64,000 bases of DNA from Owenia fusiformis (GCA_903813345.2 CAIIXF020000006.1:22763936-22827935), one strand, 5' to 3'. Counted from the stretch's first letter, positions 43,479-55,393 are shown. Notes: a model not told the origin generated them from the sequence alone. Numbers and translations: made by a program.

Positions 43479-46400
43479 TCAGAAGGTAATTTCAACGTTC
43501 CCACACTCTCTATCCCATAGGAACTGGCTATCCCCAACAGGGCTAGGAATACAACATAGACGATGCTGAGGCTTTGTCTGAATAAAAACAGCATCTGATT
43601 CTTCCCCGCAACGGTTTGGGACGGTATGAGTGGCTAGCAGTATTCCAGGAGGCGGAATTCCTTCATTGTAATTATTGCACATCACTTGGCCGAGGGTCTC
43701 ATTGTACGGTTGGTTTGTATTGTTCACCAGAACCATTGCACCTAGCCCATCCTTGCTCAGGAGGTTGGTAATGTTGCGGGAGCACAATTTGGGGCACTGA
43801 CGGAGCATGAGGTTACAGTCGGAGCAGGTGTTGTTGGTGTCTTTGAATAGGATGTCGTCACTTTTATATAGGATGCGTCCTAACTCTGGAGTTGGCTCAG
43901 TTCTTACTCTACATTCGCATCTGCAATGGAGACATTCGATTAATTGGCAATGTAAAATAATGACTGTTTTAACTTACATATCATAAATGACCTGATTTAT
44001 ATGAATACACAAATTCGCCTTCGTTCTCCTAAACCAAGACTACTTATCATGTCACCACCACAATTGGTGACATTGTTGTAGTTTTCCTGTGGCGGTGGTT
44101 GGTGTTCGGCATTCGGCGTCTGTAACAAATGGCAGGTGGTGACATTTTGCACGTCACCAAAGCACAATGGGTCTATGACTTCTAAATTGAACAATTGCAA
44201 TTGATTAAATGTAATTGCTTATTGCTGAATAACATCCAAAGCTTTACATACTTGATGTATCGAGGTGGCCCAGCGATGGTAATGTTCAGTGCTGAAAAGA
44301 AAAGTGAATCTGATAAGCTCTTTAAATTATAAGATCGGATTCGAGCTGGATTCAAGCACAAGTTATCCGTGAGATGGAATAATTAAGTCCATATTATCAG
44401 TACTGCACTTGGCTTAAGTTCTATGCACTCATGACGAGACAAACAGAAATATAATTCATATGGGAAACCTTTTGTAAGTTCTTGCATTTGCAAAATTTAA
44501 TGACATGTTTTACCGTTGATAATGTTGAATGCCATTCCAACAGGGTACCCATAAGATTGCCCCATCTTGTGTCCATACACGTGGGCCGCTATCACGCCCT
44601 GTATGGTTGGAGATGAAGTAGAAGAAAGATTTTCTCGAGTCTTGTCGAGAGTAGATCGATTAGTTGGTGGTTCTGTTGAAGGTCGATTAGTTGGTGGGCC
44701 TGCTGAAGGTTGGATGGTAAGAGTGGGTTTTGTGGATGTGTTTATAGTAGGGTGGTTTGTGTTTGTAATAGGGCTGTTTGTGGACGTGCTTGTAGGAGGA
44801 GCTGGCTTAATTCCGTACTGAAGAATGTACGAAGTGTCATTTCCCAGCTGTACTTGAGCTGACTTAAATAAGTCCGCGCCAAACGGTACCCAACCCGCCT
44901 GTACTGGATTTGTGTTTAATAGTACATCATTTCTATCCGTCTCGTTCAGTGTTACAATGTTCAAGGAGTTATTATAGGGGGTGTCCAGAGCCCCGGTCGC
45001 AAAAATAAACTCATTGATATACTGTTCAATAGGTGGTACTATCATCATAAAAGGGGATGCAAAATCAAGAAACCTCGACCCTGTGCTATATTGAGCAACT
45101 AAGCAAGGTTTGTTCGCAAAGATAGCATGTCGTTCTTCTACACCTTCAGACAGACGTATAACTTGTTCTGTGTGTTGTCCCTTGTTGATTCGGGCTATAA
45201 CATTGGAAGTAGGACTTTTGTTTATTAAGACTCTAGTGTCATCTTCGGAAGCGATGACACGATAAATCTCGTTTGGAAGAAGTCTATCTTCATCGTCCGA
45301 TTCAAGAATTCGTCTTCTTGTGTACTGAATGGCAAAAGTTCTTCCCCATTGTGTTACAGGAGGTATCTGTTCAATCAGATGATCGCCACAGCATTGATCG
45401 CCAGGCACACTTGTGAATGAAGCTCCAGAAAACACAGCTATCTGGGCATTACTTGAGACAATACTTCCTGTCAAGTCACTCCCAAACTCATTCACCTGAT
45501 ACGTTTCCAGCTTGTTTAGCCGAAGACTTATATTCTGTGATACGTAACCGACATCTGGTAACTTGCGTAATATCCTAACCTCTGTCCCATCCACAGTACC
45601 AACTATGCCAATGTTGGAGGATTCTGATGCCTCGTTAGCCTGATAAGATGGTATGATATAGTAATTCCCAAGGTCTCTAACTGGGATGCCCAAAAACCCA
45701 TCACTTGCAACTCCCTTATTATTCATACCATGTACTACTATAGGCGACTCAGAATATACACGTATGCCCTTGTTCTCTTTTACATTATTCCCCATCTGAA
45801 GACCGCCTGGGAGGGCTACTGAGACTGATTGGGCAGGGGTGCCTTTTGGGCCTAAAGTCCGCTGGATTTGAGAAGGAAGATAGGGTGAGGAGATGTTAAA
45901 GGAAACGGTTTGGTTGTTTGGGTTGCTAACAATCACATTGACGGTTGATGAGTTACTGTTTCCCTTTACATTTGATGTGAATCCTATGATGAAATCGTAC
46001 CATTGGTTAGTCCTTGCTGGAATAAAAACCATGGTCCATGATACAACGCATTGGTTAGAATTTGAAATGCAAGTAGTTCATGGCACAATAGAACAATCGA
46101 AGATCTGTTAAATATGGGACTTGAATAAAGGAGTCCGTGGAACAAAATACCATATGGGTATATCATAGGACATAATATACATCCCATAGGGTTACGGGAC
46201 TTCATGGGAAATATTGTGCATGGACCCAATGTACCAGTTTGATTTTTAATTGAACTCACATAATTTTGAATAAATAGTTGTAACTCACGTGCTTCTCTTT
46301 TGTCATTCTCGCAGTTTCGTCCATTGAAGTTTGTTGGGCAGTTGCATGTGTATTCACTGCTTGGGGGTGATGAGGTACAATTCGCTCCATTCAAACATGG

Positions 46401-49119
46401 CTTTGAAGCACAACGATCAAGTGGTGTGTCACAATATTCTCCAAGAATATTTTCGAGACAACAGCACCCCCCTCTCCAACAAAACCTACAAACAGTTAAC
46501 ACTTTCAAATTAATTTCACCTTTTCTGAGCAGGCCAAAATTGGTGAAATACTCTTAATGATTTGCCTTAATCTCATTTCAAATTTTAATTACTGAATGTA
46601 TATTATTTAATCTTTGAACACCCATGTGCTGAGGAAATCATCGTCATCACTGTTGGTGGAGGAGGGACTCTATTCAATATCTTCAAACAGTTATTATGTC
46701 ACCACCACTTTTGCTAACATTATTATAGTCTTCAACTTTTTTGTTGACAGTGTTCAGCGGTTGGTGTTCGCCGTTCGGCGTCTGTAACAAACGGCAGGTA
46801 GTGACATATGATTTTGCATGTTTGTGCCTTGTTCCTTACTACTGACATTACACATGTGGTATCCATTGAATCAACTATAAAACAAATAGTCCTAATAAGA
46901 AGGAACTTTGGGGGTGTTAACGGTATATATCAAATTGCGATTTAAAAGAGTCTCATCTTAAATAGAGATCCACCTACCCAAGGTTACATCCCTGACTTGG
47001 ACATTCTGGGTCACTCACCGGATCTGTAGACTTCACCTTGCACTCCGAATCCTTAGTCCATCCTTCATGGCAGATCTAGATTTAAAGGACATAATTCAAA
47101 TAATAGTTCAAATTACAGTGTTTATTCATATTGTAACATTAAGGATGTACTGCATGAACCGATTAATTCCCGGGTATTGTAACGCCATTGGTTCACGTAA
47201 GAAGAATCTGAAATGCGATCAGCTCAAAGTAACTAGGCACAGCTTTCGTATTCTTTGACGAATTTTCTTTGCCCTAAGTTGTCCCATTGTACTATAAATA
47301 TTTTCTGTTGCAGTTATCATGTCAAAGATAGATGAAAAAGTTGCACAAAACGAGAGGTACGCGAAATACCTAATTTAGAGTTCAGCATGAGCTATGTATG
47401 GCTTATCTTCAAATGAATCAACCATTGAGGTGTTTCTCAAAATAGTGTGATTCACGTCATTTCAAGAAATGCAAAATGTAGCCAAGTTATCATTCATGAT
47501 GACCTAAAAGAGAACAACAAAAACATACCTTGGCCCCTGATATAGGGTCACATGTGTAGTGTCCTTTCTCGCAACTATCGGCAGCTTTGCAATATGTTTC
47601 ACAATATAAACCATAGTAATCGGGTGGACACCTGGACCCAGCAGTCGTGGTTGTAGGAGAGTGAGTAGGCGTGGTAGTTCTAGGGTGAATGGTTGAACTG
47701 TCTACAAAGTCTTCACAATAGTCACCTGGAATAATATAAAGTATATATATGTCACTTAATTGATCAAGTAGTGTCTCACCTAGCTGTTGTCAAGCACGAT
47801 TAATTGTTTCTTTCTTAGCATTTCTTTGTATATTACCACCAGTTGTGTGACATATTGTTATAGTCTCCAACTTTTTGTTGACGTTGTTCGGCGGTTTATG
47901 TTTGGTGTTCGGTGGTTGGCGTTTGTAACAAATAACAGGTGGTGGCGTTTTGCATGTTAATGCAATGTTTAATAATTAAGACAACCTTATCTCATCACTA
48001 ATACATGTATCTTATTTACACGAGGTCACTGTTTCATTTGATTCAAAGGCTCGAAAGTGGGCAGTTGCTTATACTCAGTTTTAGAGGACTGCTTTATTCA
48101 CATTTGACACACAATCATTGATTTACATTACCTTCAAATCCATCTGGGCAAATGCAGTAGAAATCCTGTGGTCTATATCCGAGATCGATGCACGTTGCTC
48201 CATTTAGGCAAGGCTGTTTGTAGCACGGTGTTTCTATTATTTCACATTGTGGACCGACCCAACCTTATGTTCAATAAGAAAATTCATTGTAAACTTGCCA
48301 ATTATCCACATAAAAGCAAAATATACATTTTCCAATTATATGTATTGAGTAAAAACAAAAAGGGACAACCCCTGATGCACAAGCAAAAATACAGTTAGAA
48401 AATAACAAAACGTCTCTAAAGTAGACGTCACATTTTGGGCATTCATTTTTCAATTTATTATTTTGTATTTGTTGTGCTGGCATTCTGGCCAAATGTATCC
48501 AGACGATGGGGAACGGTATGCCCACACGGCCTAAGTGTGACAGCTCCATAAAATACCTACCTGATGAACAACAACACGTTAACTTGAAGCAGTAACCATT
48601 GATACAGCCCCCATCTGGACACTCAGGGTCAGACTCAGGGGGGACGAGACGTGTTGTACAGTTCAAGTGGGGATCGCGGAATCCTTCCAAACACACCTTA
48701 TTCCCGTTTTCATCGCAAGTGTAGTGTCCATAAAGGCAGCTGTTCTGAGGTCTACAAACTAATAAATTAAGAATGAAAGGAATACGTATACACAAAGTAT
48801 ATTGAAAATAGGGCTCATACACAATAATTGGATCACATTGGAAGATATGGCATGTACATAATTTATCATCATGGAAAATAAAGCTCGAAAAAGATGTATT
48901 CCTTACAAAATGCTCAGACTGATTTCAGTAGCATGTCCATTTACTAGTTGTTTTGTAAAACATTGCAAGAATAACTTCAATTTGTTTTTATATATTTTAA
49001 TATTTAATATGAATTAAATACAACTTACTCTGTCCATTTGCTTGATATATAACTCCTATGCATATAATCATAATTAAAATATTAAGTACAGTATGACGAT
49101 TTTTTATATCTCCTGCCAT
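43479..49119 (-). CDS. Gene A: secreted DSL-like/EGF protein with IgGFc-binding domain
   Basis: Nine exons on the minus strand (49119-49029, 48758-48561, 48263-48132, 47725-47529, 47075-46978, 46485-46289, 46016-44514, 44291-44252, 43920-43479) join in frame to 965 aa. Residues 1-30 form a signal peptide (hydrophobic 11-25, LNILIMIICIGVIY). Residues 31-304 contain DSL-like halves (GHYTCDENGNKVCLEGF; GHYTCDPISGAKICHEGW), CCC knots and EGF modules (CYKQPCLNGATC; CASKPCLNGANC), with a Thr/Pro stretch inside. Residues about 310-690 form an IgGFc-binding N-terminal domain, the family found in FCGBP-type mucosal proteins. A Thr/Ser/Pro-rich linker follows (about 695-765, probably O-glycosylated), then a Cys-rich tail without a recognised family. 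No membrane anchor is visible. Likely an extracellular or mucus protein; its ligand is unknown. Confidence 0.9.
44050..44144. mobile_element. TGTCACCACC-family MITE in gene A intron 8
   Basis: TGTCACCACC and GGTGGTGACA are perfect 10-bp inverted repeats around a core with GTTGGTGTTCGGCATTCGGC and GTCTGTAACAAATGGCAG. Confidence 0.85.
46697..46806. mobile_element. TGTCACCACC-family MITE in gene A intron 5
   Basis: TGTCACCACC and GGTAGTGACA bound a core with GGTTGGTGTTCGCCGTTCGG and GTCTGTAACAAACGGCAG, very close to the copy at 44050. Confidence 0.85.
47832..47947. mobile_element. TGTCACCACC-family MITE in gene A intron 3, diverged
   Basis: ATTACCACC and GGTGGTGGCG are decayed ends. The core GTTCGGTGGTTGGCGTTTGT and AACAAATAACAGGT ties it to the other copies. 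Confidence 0.78.
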
Positions 49120-49653
49120 TTTAAGTTTGAATGTCTACGTGTTCAAGAGGAAGTTCTTCATCCAAAGTGTTATGTAAATTATTCTTACATAGATAAAACA
49201 GTAGTTTACATGATTTGAAAACACTTTAAGATATTGTGTTGCCAATGATATTTTACTTTACATTTATCTCTTTACCTTTACGACACGAAACTTTAAGAGA
49301 AACTGTATAATGAGAGGTATAAAGGATGTTCCTCAAACAGTACTGAGTTTCTACCTCAAGATTAATGATTAAACTACCGTATTTGATTAAATGAAATCAC
49401 GGTTGATATCACAGGGTAACCACACAAAAAATGAAAAAAATCCAGAGATTCCTAGAAAATGCTAGAGTTGAAAATGGCATATATCTTTATGAAAATGTGA
49501 GATTTTGCAGCACCTTTATGACAACGATGTATAGTATTTTATCAGTGGTGAGGACAGGCTGCAACCTCTCCCTCAAATTCGGTGACATACTATAGTAGAC
49601 AATGATTTTTCTCTTGATATTTTTCGAAACTCGATGGGTCAGAGTAATAACGC

Positions 49654-50076
49654 AAATGCGAGTAGGTAGTTACCAGTTTCACCACCAGGTGGCTCGCTTG
49701 GGTCAGATAGCATGGCGGGTATAGTAGAAAGTTCCCTTTAACTTCAATTACATCTCTTTCAGTGGTTCAATTTTCATATAGCCCTTATGTATCGAATCGT
49801 TTTGCAAATTAAAGTATGTCCAGTAAAAGAAAATGTTATATGTCCGATACAAGAAAAGATATTTCACTTTTTGTGATTTTGTAATATGGGGTCTATGGGG
49901 AATCAACCCGAACTAGAAATCACATTTTCAAAAAAGATTAAATTTTCAAAGTTGATAAACAATTTTCGAAACCATATTTTTAGATATATTTTTACGTGTA
50001 GATTTCAAATATGACATCACTTTGACTGAATTTTGAATATTTAATGACGTAAATCAAGATCATTTCTACTCGCATC
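49654..50076. mobile_element. MITE with GATGCGAGTAG ends, copy 2 (inverted relative to copy 1)
   Basis: It runs from ATGCGAGTAGG to CTACTCGCATC. It contains GTCTATGGGGAATC and AGAAAAGATATTTCACTTTT, the reverse complement of copy 1 at 42573-42958. Confidence 0.8.
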
Positions 50077-50174
50077 CACGATGGAAACATTCGAAGAATG
50101 ATCGTAATTTCTTCATAAAATATTACTGAACCAGGATGGGATATGAAAGTATCTGCTCTACCAAAACTTTTAGC

Positions 50175-50965
50175 ATGTAAGCTTACATGATCACTGTTCC
50201 ACACCTGGGTGACTCTAACTGCAGTTAGTATCATATCAAGATGGTGGCCAAAATTCTTGCGTTTTTTATAAACCACCAATTTCTGCTAAACCAACTTGAA
50301 TCTGGATTCCAAATGTTTCACCATGTAAACTAATGAAGTCATGATTATAAACAGTTACAAGAAAACTTTCAAAAATCCGCGATTTCGGAGAAATTATTAA
50401 ACTGCCTCACTTAGAATGACTCTAATTGGACTAGTTGATGACATAGGAATGACACGTCATCATCAAGTTCAGATAGAGTCCAGAAGAAGTGAGTAGCTCC
50501 CATATACTATCATATTCTATCGTATTCGGGGATTCCCCTTAGCCATCCCATATGGTCATACAAGCCATATATGGATCTATCACATGATATTCAAAATGGC
50601 GGACAACGGTCAGTTGGATTCCTATATGGTCATGTAAGCCTTATATGGATCTAGCACATGGGTATCACGTGATCGAATATTAAGATGAACTTTGGGAGAT
50701 CTCCCCCCTGGATAGAGTCATTCTAAGTGATGACGTTTTCTTGAACTTTCTCCAATATCGCGGGTGTTTGAACGTTTTTTTTTGACTGTTTACAATACTA
50801 ACTTTATTAGCTTGCATGGCGAAACATATGGAATCCAGATTCAACTTATGTTTACCTGAAATCGGAGGTTTATCGAAAACGAAAGAATTTTGGCCACCAT
50901 CTTGAATTACACTAACTGCAGTTAGAGTCACTCAGCTGTGGAACAGTGATGATGTACGTATGTGT
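50175..50965. mobile_element. Palindromic element, ACTCTAACTGCAGTTAG family, copy 1
   Basis: The left arm (ACTCTAACTGCAGTTAG at about 50212, AAGATGGTGGCCAAAATTCT, to AGAATGACTCTAATT) is mirrored by the right arm (GAGTCATTCTAAGTGATGAC to CTAACTGCAGTTAGAGTCA at about 50937). The arms are about 240 bp with roughly 280 bp between them. No ORF of note. Confidence 0.8.
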
Positions 50966-51263
50966 CTTTATTATATACCTCAAATGTATTCTAGATGATC
51001 ATTGGCTTATTCATGGTCACATGACATGGAATAGATGAACTCATTCCCTGGAAAGTCCTAAATCCCTGCTTTCAGGGAAGATGAATTGTACTAATCACCA
51101 GTGACCAGTCAATAGTACATTTTATCTTCCCCCAAATCTGAGATTATAGGAGTTGAAAGGTAAAATGCCTTTAAATGCCAATAAGAACCTGTGAACATTT
51201 GATATTGAAATGAAAAGACTTCTCATTTTGTTTTTGTTTACAGAGTACTTATCATATAATAAA

Positions 51264-51437
51264 ACAAATAGTGACTGCCACATTTTCGGGAAATAGTGTA
51301 AAAATTTTCCTCTCGGGAATATCCTGTCCACTGACTTGTTCCCTCGGCCTGCAGCCTCGGGAACATGTCAGTGGACAGGATATTCACTTGAGGAAAATAT
51401 TTTGCACTATTTCCCTCAATGGCAGTCACTATTTGTA
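51264..51437. repeat. 174-bp near-perfect palindrome
   Basis: CAAATAGTGACTGCCA and TGGCAGTCACTATTTG bound a hairpin whose stem includes GAATATCCTGTCCACTGAC. The loop reads CCCTCGGCCTGCAGCCTCGG, similar to the loop of the hairpin at 4350-4491. Confidence 0.85.
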
Positions 51438-51660
51438 CAATGATGATGTAGCGACGAATGACATGTCGAAACGCATAACAGATTCGAATTTCATGCATTT
51501 CAGTCAGTCTCTCTGGCTCCGTTAATCGGGTTATCTTCAAAATGACAAGGATCTTCCATGGATACTTTACAAGCTTATTCTCTTGTAGACTCAGTGAGTG
51601 ATACGTTGAAAAATATTTTTAGTTGAAAGCCCATGGTTGACGTATTCAAATAGGTAATAG

Positions 51661-53140
51661 CAGTCACGGGGTACCATCGAATAATTTTGGCAACGTACCG
51701 GAGAACGACATTTTACTAAGAAATGGCAATAATTTAGCACAATATATTTTTTAACTCGAGTTCTATTTTGATTTTGACAAAAGTAAGTATTCCATGCAAT
51801 GGCTATTTTATTCATTAGTTTGAAGGAATTCTGTTGGAACCCAGTTCTGATCAAGTACGAAGTTATTGAAATCGGCGCAGTCGGACTTTACCCCGAAAGA
51901 TGGTTTTTCGATTATAACTTTTTACAACATTTAAGTATAGACTTTTGAAAAAAGTACAGAATAGTCCTTATACTATTGAATAATTCTGTTATTTCTGATT
52001 CACACAACTCTGATTTGTTTAATTAAAAAAAAAGTTTTAAAAATATTACTTAGGAACGTAACCGGAGCTGGGAACGTAACCGGAGCAGATCAGTTGAATT
52101 ATATAATTTAAAAAAATAAAATATATGATTTAAAGCATATATATTATTTACAAACACATATGAATGTTAAAATGAGCATTTATTACCCTTCACTTACAGG
52201 AAAATCAATGCATGGCAAAACATATAAATTTTCTAAAGATATATTTTTTGCACTTATATTTTAGAGTATCAAAAAATTCACTGATAGTTATTGCTTCAAT
52301 GTTTTAATAATCTAGCATTTAAATGCTTTTATTTCCCCTGAAAAAGAGAAGTTGTCTTAGAAGTATAATACATGTATGTATAAACAGCATATATATACGA
52401 AATTAGTATAACAGAGTGGGTTCTAATAGTTCGCTGAACAAATACAATGGGTGAAATCAAATGGAATTATTTGCTTACTACATTTAATCACTTCATTCTC
52501 CATACAATGATTGTTCTATGTTTGATAGCCTTTCTAAGGTAAGTGCACTTATGCATGGTAAATACCAAATTTAATTTTTCACAATGGATACATTTTTTTC
52601 TTTAAATAAAATGTAATAAATACGCATTCGAACAATCCCGTATGTTTTTAAATTAGTATATGTGCTTTAAATCATATATTTTAATTTTTTGATTAAATAA
52701 TTCAACTGATCTGCTCCGGTTACGTTCCCAGCTCCGGTTACGTTCCTAAGTGATATTTTTAAAACTTTTTTTTTAATTAAACAAATCAGAGTCGTGTGAA
52801 TCAGAAATAACAGAATTATTCAAAAGTATAAGGACTATTCTGTACTTTTTTCAAAATTCTATACTTAAATGTTGTGAAAAGTTATAATCGAAAAACCATC
52901 TTTCGGAGTAAAGTCCGTCTGCGCCGATTTCAATAACTTCGTACTTGATCAGAACTGGGTTCCAACAGAATTCCTACAAACTCATGAATGAAATAGCCAT
53001 TGCATGGAATACTTACTTTTGTCAAAATCAAAGTAGAACTCTAGTTAAAAAATATATTGTGCTAAATTATTGCCATTTCTTAGTAAAATGTCGTTCTCCA
53101 GTACGTTGCCAAAATTATTCGATGGTACCCCGTGGCAGTG
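51661..53140. mobile_element. 1.5-kb foldback element with arms of about 450 bp
   Basis: The left arm (51661 to about 52110) and right arm (about 52710-53140) are highly similar inverted copies. Shared text includes GGGGTACCATCGAATAATTT and a doubled GGAACGTAACCGGAGC motif at the inner end of each arm. ORFs in the arms mirror each other and stop at the element edge, so they are not genes. The AT-rich middle (52110-52710) has no coding potential. Target duplication not seen. Confidence 0.85.
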
Positions 53141-53141
53141 T

Positions 53142-53590
53142 CTCACAGCAGGATGACTCTAACTGCAGTTAGCTTCATTCAACTCAAGATGGTTGCCGAG
53201 ATTCTTTCGTTTTCGATAAATCTCCGATTTCAGCTAAACCAAGCTGATTCTTGGTTCCAAAAGTTTCGCCATGCAAATTGATAAAATTTGTATTCAACCA
53301 CAATTGAATGCCCAAACACCCGCAATATTAGGGAATTTTAAAGAAAACGGCTTCACTTAGAATGACTCTAACTGAAGTTGATGATCTTCGTCATCATTAC
53401 CTATGCCATCATCAACTTTAGTTAGAGTCATTAATAAGTGAAGCCATTTTCTTTAAAATTCTCCAATATCGCGGTTGTTTGAGCATTTATTTGTGGTTAT
53501 TTACCATCGTAGCTTTATTAATTCGCGTGGCGAAACATTTGGAATCCAGATTCTCTGAAATCGGAGGTTAACATTTTCAAGTTTTTTTCA
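53142..53590. mobile_element. Palindromic element, ACTCTAACTGCAGTTAG family, copy 2
   Basis: The left arm repeats GACTCTAACTGCAGTTAG, CAAGATGGTTGCCGAGATTC and CGATTTCAGCTAAACCAA of copy 1. The right arm (AGTTAGAGTCATTAATAAGT to GAAATCGGAGGTTAAC) is inverted but truncated. It abuts the 1.5-kb foldback. Confidence 0.78.
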
Positions 53591-53820
53591 TTCGCGAGAT
53601 TACAGATTTTGAAGAAATGTGAACATTCTCAATAAATATTTATAGTTCTCTCGATCACAAAGCTTTATGGTATTTCAATGATATAAAAACCTGCAGATGT
53701 TTGAAAGAGACGTATACGATTGTGACCTTTCAATGTTTTTCCAAAATTTTCGTATCATAATAAATGTGTTATGTAATAACAGAGAATTTGAAAATTATGA
53801 AAATTGCTCAGATTGTGCCT

Positions 53821-53951
53821 TTGTCACATTTGCTCCGATTTTCACTACGGCACCCGGCCGATTGAGTATTTTGTTCAGAAATGTATTCAATTTTGAACAA
53901 AATACTCAATAGGTCGGGCGCCGGCCGATGAATCGTAGCAAATGTGACACA
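53821..53951. mobile_element. 131-bp palindromic MITE, copy A
   Basis: TTGTCACATTTGCTCCGATT and AATCGTAGCAAATGTGACA (imperfect) bound a core GTATTTTGTTCAGAAATG.. ..TTTTGAACAAAATACTC. It is an uninterrupted relative of copy B. Confidence 0.8.
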
Positions 53952-53989
53952 GGCATTAGACACGTTGATTTTACATGTATTATACCTTG

Positions 53990-54428
53990 GCCACATTTGC
54001 TTCGATTCATCGCCCGGCGCCCGGTCGATTGATCAGTATTCTGTTCAAAACTGAACACTGGCGGATTAGGGGGGGGGGGGGGTCCTGGGGGCCCGCCCCC
54101 TCCCCCTCCCCCTTGGGTGGGCCCAGAAAAAAAAATTGGGCTTCAGGTCCAAAAAAGTGGGCCTTTTTGGTCATTACTAGGCCTTTTAAGGCCTTATTTT
54201 TTAATTTCAGGCCAAATTTTGAAGAAAATGGGCCTCAAAATTTCAAAATTTGGGCCCACTTTTGGATTTTAGGGGCCCAAAAATTTTTTCCCCCCAAGCG
54301 CGGACTTTTTTTCTCTGACCTGAAATTTGCCCCCCCCCCCTTGTTGGTTCCCAGATCCGCCCCTGCTGAATACAATTGTGAACAGAATACTCAATCGGCC
54401 GGCCGATGAATCGGAGCAAATGTGACCC
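53990..54428. mobile_element. Palindromic MITE, copy B, interrupted by another MITE
   Basis: The outer parts GGCCACATTTGCTTCGATTC and GAATCGGAGCAAATGTGACC match copy A in the same layout. The centre is split at 54056-54365. Without the insert the centre has the same length as in copy A (28 bp between TGTTCA and GAACA). Confidence 0.85.
54056..54365. mobile_element. Nested MITE of the CAGGGGCGGATC family
   Basis: It begins CACTGGCGGATT and ends GATCCGCCCCTG, the reverse orientation of 17299-17899. It shares TTGTTGGTTCCCAGATCCGC with that copy's other strand. CTGAA flanks both sides (54051-54055, 54366-54370). Copy A of the host palindrome supplies the empty site and confirms the borders. The 144-codon ORF crossing it is fortuitous. 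Confidence 0.9.
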
Positions 54429-54599
54429 AGGTATTACTGTTCCCTTTTCAAAGTGGGAGGTATTCACATTTCAAGTAACAAAAAAGTAGGTAGTATTAAA
54501 TTATCAATGCAAACCATATTTTATGTTTGGTACGAACTAGTACTATGATTTAATGATAAAAAAAACTGATCACAATAAGCAACAAGCAACTGGATACAA

Positions 54600-55393
54600 T
54601 ATCAATATTATATTATGCTGCGTTATACTATAAATTGTTGGACAATGTTGTGAGCTTCATGTACAATGGTTGTATAAATATGTCAAAGTTTCTTTGGAAA
54701 AAAAATGTAAGAACAATGTTAAGGATTTTGAATTTAATAGTTGGAGACAATCTTTATCAATGAGTATTCAACTTCAAGATTTTAGAACTGTACAGTTGCA
54801 TGTTGACATTCCTTCTATCTGGTATTACTTAGGAGTTAAACATCCTGAACTTAAGCAAACATGTAATATGATGATTAAGTTGCTATGTGGTATACATAAT
54901 TTAGAAATTAACAACCATGGTTTACCTAGAGAAAATAGGGAATGTAAGAAATGCAATAATTACTCATTAGAGGATCTTTATCATTTTATTATGGGTTGTG
55001 ATAATTATGTTGATATCAGAACGATTATGATTGAAAATTTGATTAAGGAAAATCCTACATTTAAGAAACTTTCATGTGAGGTATTATATAACATTATTTT
55101 AGGCATGGAGTTTCCAATGAAAAATTGGGATAATGTTTTGATTATTTCATGTAAGAGTGTCTCAATTATGTACCAAAGAAGATTTTTTAGCTGATTTACC
55201 AATGTATCCATTGTTATTTTGGGCTGAGACTAACATAAAGTAGAGTATATTAGTCTCAGTTTTGGGTCTAAATTTTGCCCATGTATACATGTATAATTCA
55301 TGATATTGTAATTGTCTAATTAGCATAAGGTATAGTGTAAGATTGTTTTAATTGTCAAACTATTCTTCAGTATTGGAGGCTAAATAAATAAAT
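54600..55393 (+). mobile_element. LINE 3' fragment with zinc-motif C terminus
   Basis: A plus-strand frame (54670-55194) encodes the last part of a LINE reverse transcriptase protein, ending in CKKCNNYS..HFIMGC. This is the same C-x2-C..H-x4-C pattern as the LINE at 37495-38790, but in a clearly different sequence. The 3' UTR ends in TAAATAAATAAATA, a LINE-style tail. The element is heavily 5'-truncated. Confidence 0.8.

Noticed and set aside
51591-53172. Two similar ORFs starting MIRTGFQQN as a small gene pair
   Set aside because: They are the mirrored arms of the 1.5-kb foldback and diverge at the element border, as expected for non-coding arms.
53975-54409. 144-codon Gly/Pro-rich ORF
   Set aside because: It runs across the nested GGCGGATC-type MITE, so it is fused from two elements and poly-G/C runs.
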